This document shows, piece by piece, positions 24,115 to 33,839 of a stretch of 64,000 nt of DNA (positions within the stretch are counted from its first letter, which is position 1; every line of letters starts with the position of its first letter). Both the position numbers and the translations under genes were made by a program. The notes below the pieces were generated by a model. The model did not search any database. It was not told the DNA's origin and worked only from the letters and a program-made list of their open reading frames with translations. This stretch comes from Taudactylus pleione (taxonomy: Eukaryota > Chordata > Amphibia > Anura > Myobatrachidae), in assembly GCA_031769625.1 (NCBI GenBank), contig JAUIMM010000694.1, positions 4,052,501-4,116,500 of the forward strand, written 5' to 3'.

Positions 24115-25115
24115 ATTTTGGGGTCCACAACTTGGGCCCAGAGCACCGATTGATGACAACTGGAGTTGGGCAGCACTATGTTGCTGCTGTAGCTTGTGCA
24201 GCTAAGTCTAACACACACACACAGAAATGTTTTATTTTTTTTAAATACACTATTTGTTTTATTTTTTTTTGTGTCCACGACTTGGGCCCAGAGCACAGAT
24301 TGATGATGATTGGAGTCAGGCAGCACTAGGTTGCAACTTGCGTTGCTGGCTGTATCTTGTGCGGCTTAGCCTAACACGCACACACACAGAACAAAATTAC
24401 AGCAAAAAAAAATACACTATTTGTTTTATTTTTTTTTCCGGGTCCACAACATGGGCCCAGAGCACTGATTGATGATGACTGGAGTTGGGCAGCACTAGGT
24501 TGCAACTTACGTTGCTGGCTGTATCTTGTGTGGCTAAGCCTAACATGCACACACACAGAACAAAATTAGAGTTAAAAAAAATTCACTATTTGTTTTATTT
24601 TTTTTCGGGTCCACAACTTGGGCCCAGATCACCAATTGATGATGACTGGAGTCGGGCAGTACTAGGTTGCAAATTGCATTGCTGGCTGTATCTTGTGTGG
24701 CTAAGCCTAACACGCACACACACACAGAAAAAAATTGACATAATTAAAAATACACTATTTTTTTTTTTGGGGGGGGGTCCACAACTTGGGTCCAGAGCAC
24801 TGATTGATGATGACTGGAGTTGGGCAGCAGTAGGTTGCAACTTGCGTTGCTGGCTGTATCTTGTGTGGCTAAGCCTAACACGCACACACGCACAGAACAA
24901 AATTAGAGCAAAAAAAAAATACACTATTTGTTTTATTTTTTTTTTGGGTCCACAACTTGGGCCCAGAGCACAGATTGACGATGACTGGAGTTGGGCTGCA
25001 CTAGGTTGCGTTGCTGTATCTTGTGCGGCTAAGCCTAACGCACACACAGAAAAAAAATAAAAAGACAATATATATATTTTTTGGGGGGGGTCCAGAACTT
25101 GGGCCCAGATGGACG
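24115..25115 (-). repeat. About 168-bp tandem repeat, 7 copies, in the hAT leader
   Basis: GGTCCACAACTTGGGCCCAG recurs near 24121, 24272, 24438, 24607, 24775, 24946 and 25089. Each unit continues through a CA-rich tract (ACGCACACACACAG) and an A/T run. The unit is close to a multiple of three, which leaves long frames open on both strands (24485-25060 plus, 24595-25272 minus). They show no protein features. Confidence 0.9.
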
Positions 25116-25454
25116 CAGCCGACAGCACAGCAGTGACAGCACCAAATGTATCAGCAGTGCACCAGCTCAGGACACAGCAGACAGCACCAGACCAGCACAG
25201 CACCAGCACCTCCCCCAGCCCTAGACAACCCACCCTCCCTGTTCGGTCTCCATAGCCAGAGTGAAATGGCATTCGCTGCGTGGTCCCTTATATACAACAT
25301 AGATCATAGAGATGAAAGCTTGCGAGCCGCGAGATTTTTGACTCTGTGGTTTTGCCTCGGCTTGAGATCTGGGGCCGGTGGAGGATCTCAAAATTCGGGT
25401 GGGTTCGGATCTCTGAGATCCGAACCCGCTCATCTCTAGTTACAAGTCGATGAT

Positions 25455-26743
25455 TTCATACCATTGAAGTAATCCTGGCCATAATAAAAACAAACCGAGT
25501 AACCAGCACCATTTTGGACACAGAGCAGATGTATGTGTTACCACATGTATCTCTTCCCCGCCAAGTGATGGAACCCACGAGGTTTCCTGCACTTGTCGGG
25601 CCACCAGCCAATCAGAGGCTGGTCTAGAGTTAGCAACTGCTGATTGGCTAACACACAAGGATCACTACTGGAGAAGAGGACCAACCTGAACCTGAAGAGA
25701 TAGGAGAGTATTTTTTTTAGAGATAATCAGGGATTTCTACTGGACTAGGGAACTGAACACCAGGGACAAGGTGTGGTATAGTGTGTTTGTGTGTAATAAA
25801 CTACCTTTTTGTTGTGTGTGTCCTTTTTTTTTACTATTTTATTTTACAGTTGGGGTACCGGTGCTGGCCACCTCCTGGGATTTGTAGTTCTACAAGTGCC
25901 AAAGGGCAGGCACGCTGGCACCTGTAGTCCCACTGTAAAAAACAATAGTACAAATTGATTATATTGACTATTACCCCTGCGGCCACCAATGCAGGGTAGA
26001 GCACCAGGCTTCAGCCCAGGCATGGAGTGCATAGGAGATCGGGACCCATTTATTGGGGATCACGGCCTGAGCTAACTAGTTTGGTGTTAATGCTTTGGTC
26101 AGGGGACCCAGTGAAAGGGTCCCCTGGTTGTGGCATTAAACTCCGACTAGTTTGAGCCCAGTGCTGGTTTTAAAAATATGGGGAACCCCATGCCATTTTT
26201 CCTCGTATTTTATTAAACCAGGACTGGCTCACTGTTGATTCATAAAATATGGGGGAACACTACACATTTTGTCCCACTTTTTTAGGACCAGGACTGGCTC
26301 ACAGGGCCAGGGGCTGGTTATGCTTTTGGGGGGGAACCACACGCCGTTTTTTTCTGAATTGAACACTTTATTTGATTCTTTAGAGGCAGAAACATACTCA
26401 GATCACACTGATATGTGTATATTTCTGCAAGACACACTGCTCAGGAGGGGTTCTATTTAAAACTTCTTTTTTGAACCGATTTGTTTTAGATTACACCCGT
26501 GATTATAATCACGATTCATGGTAAGTTCCTGTGCTGTATTCCTGTCTATGGAAAGTACTGCCGTGTTTAGACAATGGTGTATTCCTTTGTATTTGTGTTT
26601 ACAGGTGCATTTTTACTTCGGATTTGGCCGTGTTCACCTCCAAAAATACTAATTGCCATAGTAACTCTCCGTGTTTGAGAAAATTATGAAATATGTCCGT
26701 GTTTGCAAACTCAAACAAACACGGAGCTTAGTAAATTTACCCC
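25455..26743. mobile_element. Right-half copy of the foldback family, inserted in a Tc1 element
   Basis: It shares ordered blocks with the right arm of 18364-20814: GTCAGGGGACCCAGTGAAAGGG-type sequence, CCCCTGGTTGTGGCATTA, AACCAGGACTGGCT and a T-rich 'TTGAACACTTTAT' block. It ends CTTAGTAAATTTACCCC at about 26741, exactly where Tc1 transposase homology begins. The left arm is missing. Confidence 0.65.
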
Positions 26744-27000
26744 TTGGACTCTGAGCCGGCTAGTACATCGAGGTTACCGAATTTCCTGTATACCAGTCCA
26801 GCGTTGCCCTGGAAACATGACAGGTGGCATTGTCATCCTGATAAAAAACATTTGTTGTTTCCATAGAACTGCAAGTGCCTGGGCCTCCCTACCAATGTTC
26901 TTGTCGAAAACACCACATTTGTGGTCATGTGGAACTCGTGTGCAATGGTATGCATTTCGCTTGCGCAGAGGTGTCCAATCACTTTTGTCTACATAGTGTA
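26744..27000 (-). pseudogene. Tc1/mariner transposase fragment with one terminal repeat
   Basis: On the minus strand the frame reads FYQDDNATCHVSRATLD, the Tc1 'QDN-P-H' catalytic block with its second Asp, then PAQSP where the 'WPAQSPDLNPIE' block is expected. Homology stops there because the foldback element has inserted. Toward 27000 the element's terminal repeat reads, in minus orientation, CACTATGTAGACAAAAGTGA, followed by TA, the Tc1 target dinucleotide. The N-terminal helix-turn-helix region appears deleted: the gap between the repeat and the catalytic block is only about 130 bp. Confidence 0.75.
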
Positions 27001-27060
27001 ACTCTGTGGCTTCCTGCGGCCTCCATTCCCCTCCTCACATCAAGTCACTGTGTGTTACCC
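27001..27060 (+). repeat. Orphan piece of the 148-bp satellite unit
   Basis: ACTCTGTGGCTTCCTGCGGCCTCC and CCCCTCCTCACATCA-type sequence match the repeat unit of the array at 28237-31062, 1.2 kb away. It abuts the Tc1 end. Confidence 0.8.
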
Positions 27061-27162
27061 CAGAAACTGAAAGTACCACTTATGCTAGTATGTCCTGGTG
27101 TCTAGGCGTGCGGGCAGAACGGACAGTTGACTGACAATGACAGTTGGCTGCTCCAGCTCACG

Positions 27163-27309
27163 GTCCCAACAGAAAGCATCCAGGTCTCAACAGAAAGCAT
27201 CCAGGTCCCAACAGAAAGCATCCAGGTCCCAACAGAAAGCATCCAGGTCCCAACAGAAAGCATCCAGGTCCCAACAGAAAGCATCCAGGTCCCAACAGAA
27301 AGCATCCAG
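27163..27309. repeat. 21-bp tandem repeat, 7 copies
   Basis: Seven head-to-tail units of GTCCCAACAGAAAGCATCCAG, one with a C-to-T change. Being 7 codons long, the unit stays open on both strands (VPTESIQ on plus, LSVGTWM on minus). There is no evidence of expression. Confidence 0.97.
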
Positions 27310-28236
27310 GACATGCATAGAGACTCACCGGCCATTGTACAGTGCTGAGGCAGCGTTTGGCCTGGTGAAAGCTGCGCTGGGTGACTTAGTGGAACAACCA
27401 TGGTCGGCTCTAAGTTGCTAAGTAACAGAGCTGGGAGAGGCTGCCCAGTGAGACCTGTTGCCTTCTGGATAACAGAGAAGGGAGGAAGTTTTAAGGACCT
27501 GTACGCAGGGCTACTGCGCAGTTCTGGAGGTGAGCTTGACAGGGTGAGAAGCTCGTCACCCTGCTGTTACCTGAGAGAAGGTCCAAAAAGCCGTGGACAG
27601 TCAGGAGTTGGTAGAAAGCTTAAACAAGCCGAACTAAGCCACAGTAACAGTCACCGGCAGTGGAAATCAGATTTAAACTTACTGGACGTTACTAGTTAGT
27701 GACCAAATACAGAAAGGAGTAAGAGTAAGTGATCACCAACCCGACCATTTCCGGTAACTAATTGTGCACCAACAATAAAGCGCTAGACTTTTATTGGTGG
27801 AACTTTACTTACCTGATTGTTATTAGTGCAGTGTAATACTAAGTTACAGTACAACGTCAATGGATAATCCAGAAAATATAGAATAGCAATATTACATTGA
27901 GTAAATGTTATGTTTGAAGTGATTGGAGGAATTGACAAATATACTAACTTTTGGGATTCCACAGGGATCCAGGTGCATCCAGTGATTCCACGAGCTGCTG
28001 AGTTCCTGTAAAATATAAATAAAATGTTATTGTAATGTGTTTTGATGTTATGTGTATAGTGAAAGTAAATGTAAAGGAAGATTTACAGTAAATGATCTCT
28101 GCAATAACCTTAAATAAACCTATCAACACAGCTTACCAAAGTGCAATGTGCTTACCTCCTTACCTCTCTGTAAGGAAGGAAGAACTAGGGATTACTACAC
28201 CTATCATTAGCTTTACCCCAGAAATTTGGGGTGTTA
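27310..28236. other. Non-coding stretch
   Basis: The 99-codon plus frame at 27400-27699 is not recognised. The remainder is AT-rich. Confidence 0.35.
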
Positions 28237-31062
28237 CAACTGCCTCTGTCACATGCTGCCCAGTCCTCACTAACACATCACTCATCTCCTGATATACTCT
28301 GTGCTGCTGGGGACCCTGCACCTTCCACTATATAACTCTCAGTCTGTAGCTTCCTGCTGTCTCCATTCCCCTCCTCACATCATGTCACTGCCCCTGTCAC
28401 ATGCAGCCCTGTCCTCACTAACCCATCACTCATCTCCTGATATACTCTGTGCTGCTGGGGACCCTGCTCCTTACAGTAAATAACTCTCAGTATGTGGCTT
28501 CCTGCTGTCTCCATTCCCCTCCTCACATTTTGTCACTGCCCCTGTCACATGCAGCCCTGTCCTCACTAACACATCACTCTTCTCCTGATATACTCTGTGC
28601 TGCTGGGGACCCTGCTCCTCCCACTATATAACTCTCAGTCTGTAGCTTCCTGCTGCCTCCATTCCCCTCCTCACATCCTGTCACTGCCCCTGTCACATGC
28701 AGCCCTGTCCTCACTGACACATCACTCATCTCCTGATATATTCTGTGCTGCTGGGGACCCTGCACCTTCCACTATATAACTCTCAGTCTGTAGCTTCCTG
28801 CTGTCTCCATTCCCCTCCTCACATCATGTCACTGCCCCTGTCACATGCAGCCCTGTCCTCACTAACCCATCACTCATCTCCTGATATACTCTGTGCTGCT
28901 GGGGACCCTGCTCCTTACAGTAAATAACTCTCAGTATGTGGCTTCCTGCTGTCTCCATTCCCCTCCTCACATTTTGTCACTGCCCCTGTCACATGCAGCC
29001 CTGTCCTCACTAACACATCACTCTTCTCCTGATATACTCTGTGCTGCTGGGGACCCTGCTCCTCCCACTATATAACTCTCAGTCTGTAGCTTCCTGCTGC
29101 CTCCATTCCCCTCCTCACATCCTGTCACTGCCCCTGTCACATGCAGCCCTGTCCTCACTGACACATCACTCATCTCCTGATATATTCTGTGCTGCTGGGG
29201 ACCCTGCACCTTCCACTATATAACTCTCAGTCTGTAGCTTCCTGCTGTCTCCATTCCCCTCCTCACATCATGTCACTGCCCCTGTCACATGCAGCCCTGT
29301 CCTCACTAACCCATCACTCATCTCCTGATATACTCTGTGCTGCTGGGGACCCTGCTCCTTACAGTAAATAACTCTCAGTCTGTGGCTTCCTGCTGTCTCC
29401 ATTCCCCTCCTCATATTTTGTCACTGCCCCTGTCACATGCAGCCCTGTCCTCACTAACACATCACTCTTCTCCTGATATACTCTGTGCTGCTGGGGACCC
29501 TGCTCCTCCCACTATATAACTCTCAGTCTGTAGCTTCCTGCTGCCTCCATTCCCCTCCTCACATCCTGTCACTGCCCCTGTCACATGCAGCCCTGTCCTC
29601 ACTAACCCATCACTCATCTCCTGATATACTCTGAGCTGCTGGGGACCCTGCTCCTTACAGTAAATAACTCTCAGTCTGTAGCTTCCTGCTGCCTCCATTC
29701 CCCTCCTCACATCCTGTCACTGCCCCTGTCACAAGCAGCCCTGTCCTCACTAACCCATCACTCATCTCCTGATATACTCTGTGCTGCTGGGGACCCTGCT
29801 CCTTACAGTAAATAACTCTCAGTATGTGGCTTCCTGCTGTCTCCATTCCCCTCCTCACATTTTGTCACTGCCCCTGTCACATGCAGCCCTGTCCTCACTA
29901 ACACATCACTCTTCTCCTGATATACTCTGTGCTGCTGGGGACCCTGCTCCTCCCACTATATAACTCTCAGTCTGTAGCTTCCTGCTGCCTCCATTCCCCT
30001 CCTCACATCCTGTCACTGCCCCTGTCACATGCAGCCCTGTCCTCACTGACACATCACTCATCTCCTGATATATTCTGTGCTGCTGGGGACCCTGCTCCTT
30101 CCACTATATAACTCTCAGTCTGTAGCTTCCTGCTGCCTCCATTCCCCTCCTCACATCCTGTCACTGCCCCTGTCACATGCAGCCCTGTCCTCACTAACCC
30201 ATCACTCATCTCCTGATATACTCTGTGCTGCTGGGGACCCTGCTCCTTACAGTAAATAACTCTCAGTATGTGGCTTCCTGCTGTCTCCATTCCCCTCCTC
30301 ACATTTTGTCACTGCCCCTGTCACATGCAGCCCTGTCCTCACTAACACATCACTCTTCTCCTGATATACTCTGTGCTGCTGGGGACCCTGCTCCTCCCAC
30401 TATATAACTCTCAGTCTGTAGCTTCCTGCTGCCTCCATTCCCCTCCTCACATCCTGTCACTGCCCCTGTCACATGCAGCCCTGTCCTCACTGACACATCA
30501 CTCATCTCCTGATATATTCTGTGCTGCTGGGGACCCTGCTCCTTCCACTATATAACTCTCAGTCTGTAGCTTCCTGCTGCCTCCATTCCCCTCCTCACAT
30601 CCTGTCACTGCCCCTGTCACATGCAGCCCTGTCCTCACTAACCCATCACTCATCTCCTGATATACTCTGTGCTGCTGGGGACCCTGCTCCTTACAGTAAA
30701 TAACTTTCAGTCTGTAGCTTCCTGCTGCCTCCATTCCCCTCCTCACATCCTGTCACTGCCCCTGTCACATGCAGCCCTGTCCTCACTGACACATCACTCA
30801 TCTCCTGATATACTCTGTGCTCCTGGGGACCCTGCTCCTTACAGTAAATAACTCTCAGTATGTGGCTTCCTGCTGCCTCCATTCTTTCTCCTCACATCAT
30901 GTCACTGCCCCTGTCACATGCAGCCCTGTCCTCACTAATACATCACTCATCTCCTGATATACTCTGTGCTGCTTGGGACCCTGCTTCTCCCACTATATAT
31001 TTCTCAGTCTGTGACTTCCTGCTGCCTCCATTCCCCTCCTCACATCATGTCACTGCCCCTGT
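28237..31062. repeat. 148-bp minisatellite, about 19 copies, with 444-bp higher-order repeat
   Basis: The segment TGCTGCTGGGGACCCTGC recurs every 148 bp from 28301. Three unit types (marked by TGCACCTTCCACTAT, TGCTCCTTACAGTAA and TGCTCCTCCCACTAT) follow in A-B-C order at 28301/28449/28597, 28745/28893/29041 and 29189/29337/29485, giving a 444-bp period. The order loosens after 29633. The repeated 60-codon plus frames and minus frames are artefacts. Confidence 0.96.
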
Positions 31063-31065
31063 CGC

Positions 31066-31205
31066 GGGAGATGCACAAAGCCTTGGAGAGTGATAAAGTA
31101 CTAACCTATCAGCTCTTAATTGTCAGTTTATAGGCTGTGTTTGAAAAATGACAGTTAGGAGCTGATTGGTTGGTTGGTATTTATCACTCTCCACGTTATC
31201 TCTCT
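31066..31205. mobile_element. Short hairpin MITE inside the satellite edge
   Basis: CTTGGAGAGTGATAAAGTA ... and its mirror TATTTATCACTCTCCA enclose the arms CTATCAGCTCTTAATTGTCA and TGACAGTTAGGAGCTGAT. It separates the last full 148-bp unit from a degenerate unit at 31210-31275. Confidence 0.75.
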
Positions 31206-31209
31206 GATA

Positions 31210-31275
31210 GTCCTATCCTTTTTAGCGAATCACTCATCTCCTTGTATACACTGTGCTGCTGGGGACCCTGCTAGA
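31210..31275. repeat. Displaced partial 148-bp unit
   Basis: AATCACTCATCTCCTTGTAT and CTGTGCTGCTGGGGACCCTG match the satellite unit beyond the MITE. Confidence 0.75.
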
Positions 31276-32189
31276 AATCTAAATCTGTCCTTCTCCTGTA
31301 TTGTTACAGATACTACTTTTGATATTCTCCATCCCAGAGCAGCAAGGCTGCAGCAGTCGACACTAATTCAAAATGTTCAAAAATTTTTTATCATACCGTG
31401 AACGAGACCTTTGAAAAGCCAAAAACAATTCCAATTTTGATCCAGTCCACCCCATCTTTTGTACTCGGTATCTATTTCCACATGCCTAGTACTGTATCGT
31501 GCATTGTCTACGATTTGTCAGAATGCCTAATTATTGAATGACAATATTTAATGTATAACAGATTTTGGTTATAATCGTGTCGGTGGTTCAGTCATGCTAA
31601 TGGTGCGGAGCTCCAGATGTCCTCTCTATACATGTTCTCATCATCTCTGGGGCCTGCACCGACATTTGGGGAAGAATTTCTCCAGTCCTATGCTACTGTG
31701 GTATCCCTAAGTTAGGGGCACCCCTTTTTAGCTAGTCAGTTGGGCACAGGAGGGGTAGGATCAAGGGAGTATAGCCCAATATCACCACATCTGTTAGGGT
31801 TGCATCATGGTAACAGGCCAGATGCTGCAGGCAACCAGGAAGGGCAGCCATTGAGGACAACCCCTGCTGCAAGAGGACCCCACGATGAGGACCCGGACTC
31901 CCAGGAGATGGTTCTGCTGCTGCGATTGTACCCAGCAGGAAGATGCATTAGAGAGAAGAAGTCTGCAGTGGCCGGAGAACTATATAATATAATGCACAGC
32001 ACAGAGAGAGAGAGCCACAAAGGACCCTTAACAGGAAGCCCTGTCATGTTGCATCTTCACCTATGCTTAACCTGCATACTTTACTTCTTTTTCTATTTAA
32101 TGGCTTTAAAGTTCTGCCTCTTACCTGGGAGGGATTTATTTCCCTGCTCACAAAGTGTCTTTTTCACAAGTTTAAACACCAGAACTCCT
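31276..32189. other. Unrecognised stretch with a 150-codon open frame
   Basis: The plus frame at 31740-32192 starts MGTGGVGSREYSPISPH and has a hydrophobic segment near residues 103-125 (LHLCLTCILYFFFYLMALKF), which could be membrane-spanning if real. I recognise no family, and there is no upstream exon or promoter evidence. Chance is more likely. Confidence 0.2.
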
Positions 32190-32882
32190 TAAGCTGCATA
32201 CGCACACAACGATTGAGTTAATGAACGATTTTAGTAAACGATTTTCTACCTTGAAAAATGAACTAAAATCGTTTACTAAAGTTGTTCATTTACTATGTTC
32301 ATTTAAATGTAATGAACGATTTTTATGAACTACAAACGATTTTTGCATATTAATGGTGCATACACACGATCAGATTTTTTCTTCAGATATGGACGATAAC
32401 GATTTAAAAATCGTTCAGTCGTTCATATCTGAAGGAAAATCGTTCATATCTGACATGCCTGAACGATGGACGATCAACGATGCGCGTTCCCGTTTGTCAG
32501 ATAACGATATCTGACATCTGATGGGTTTGCAGTCAGACTTGGACGATTCCATTCATTTTAATGCAGTCAAAAATCGTTCAATCGTTCAAATCGTTCAAAT
32601 CGTTCAAAACTTTGGTCAAATCGTCCAAATCGTTCAAATCGTTTAATCGTTCAGCCGTTCATCTGACAAATCTGACAAGTCTGACAAATCTGACCGTGTG
32701 TACGCTCCATAACTTAATGAAAATCGTTGAGTTGACAAGTCTGACTGAACTACAAACTACAAACGTGAACGCGCATGAACAATAATCGTTCATCGTTTGA
32801 CTCAGAAAGTGAACGATTTTTTCAAACGATTATCGTTTAATGATAATCGTTTAAAAAATCGTTGTGTGTGTATGCACCTTTA
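32190..32882. mobile_element. MITE with 'GCATACACACAACGATT' ends
   Basis: TAAGCTGCATACGCACACAA at the left mirrors TTGTGTGTGTATGCACCTTTA at the right. The interior is rich in AACGATTTT and its mirror. A second element is nested within. Confidence 0.8.
32352..32712. mobile_element. Nested MITE inside 32190-32882
   Basis: The ends ATGGTGCATACACACGATCAGAT and (reverse complement) ATGGAGCGTACACACGGTCAGAT are inverted repeats. It contains short direct runs of AATCGTTCA and TCTGACAAA. The ends resemble those of the outer element, so the two families are probably related. Confidence 0.75.
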
Positions 32883-33230
32883 GTCCTTACTCTGCTTCTA
32901 CAGTGCAAGGCCCCTTCTTACTCTGCCGCTATGTTTGTGTTTAAAAGTGCATGCTCACCTGAGACTTTTCTTCACGGGTTAAATCCAGCATCACTTAGGG
33001 ACCCCGATAATTCACATTCTAACTCACCGACAGCTGATCCAAAAAATTAAGCTGTACCTGCGAGCGGCTTCACTGCACACCTGTCGGAGCGGTAACGCCA
33101 CGCATGCTCGTAAGAGCCCCAATGTCCGGCAGAAGGAGACGGACAGGGGTGGAGGGAGCTGAAAGGATCCCTCTTCACAACCCAAGACCACTTCCCATAG
33201 GCAAAGGAGCAGGTAGCTGGAGCACTCATC
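32883..33230. other. Non-coding spacer
   Basis: Nothing recognised. Confidence 0.35.
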
Positions 33231-33829
33231 GGCCCTCATTCAGAGCCACTCGCTAGCGGCAGTATGCTCGTTCCGAGCGATGTTCGCACATCTGCGCATG
33301 CGTACGGTTTTTAGTACGCATGCGCGAACCAGTCAGTGCGGCCGAAAATCGTTGGTACGCAATATAGCGAGTGCCTGCTATTTTGAGTGACAGAATGAGG
33401 CGTATGTGGGTGGTAACAGGGGAAGGTGCTTGAAAACGGGGAGTGGAGATCCGAACGCTGGCGTGCTTAAAGGTCAAAACGGGCGTTTTAAGGGAGTGCA
33501 TATTTAATCCAGCAGCGTCATTGACCACGTCACTTGGTTTTTTTTAACTCAGAACTGCTCGCAAAATAGCGGTTGAAAACACCAACCACAAGAATAGCGA
33601 GCAGTTCATACGCTGTACGATGTACTCGATTAATCTAATAAATAGCGGACATGACGTATGGTGCGTGCGGCCAGGGGGCGTTTTTATCAAAAAAACGAGC
33701 GTATGTTTTGCTCGCTCGTTCAGACTTAGAGGTGGGAACAGACTGCAATTTGCGAACGGATCATTTGAATAGCCACCCCTTGTTTTTGAACGAACGACCA
33801 CAAATAGCGAACGGCTCTGAATCAGGCCC
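33231..33829 (+). mobile_element. GGGCCTGATTCAG-family MITE (subfamily B), TSD ATC
   Basis: GGCCCTCATTCAG ... CTGAATCAGGCCC, flanked by ATC (33228-33230, 33830-33832). Full-length reference copy for the truncated one at 8755. The AACGGGCGTTTTAAGGG and GACCACGTCACTTGGTT blocks are conserved. Confidence 0.9.
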
Positions 33830-33839
33830 ATCATCTGCA

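Larger units (their letters stand above)
21428..25438 (-). mobile_element. hAT transposon remnant, 4.0 kb, exact 8-bp TSD
   Basis: GTTACAAG occurs at 21420-21427 and again at 25439-25446. The ends AAGAGATGTGC and (reverse complement) TAGAGATGAGC are inverted repeats. The hAT C-terminal dimerisation domain lies at 22349-22768 on the minus strand, so the element's 5' side is at the right, where a 168-bp tandem repeat occupies the leader. A foldback half element sits where the rest of the transposase should be. Short elements with the same ends occur at 38962-39831 and about 55074-56403. Confidence 0.85.

Noticed and set aside
24485..25272. Long frames on both strands (191 and 225 codons)
   Set aside because: Generated by the near-168-bp tandem unit with poly-A/T and CA tracts in the hAT leader.
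28301..30851. Repeated 60-codon plus-strand frames starting MLLGTLLL
   Set aside because: Identical frames every 148 bp inside the satellite, starting and ending at the same unit positions.
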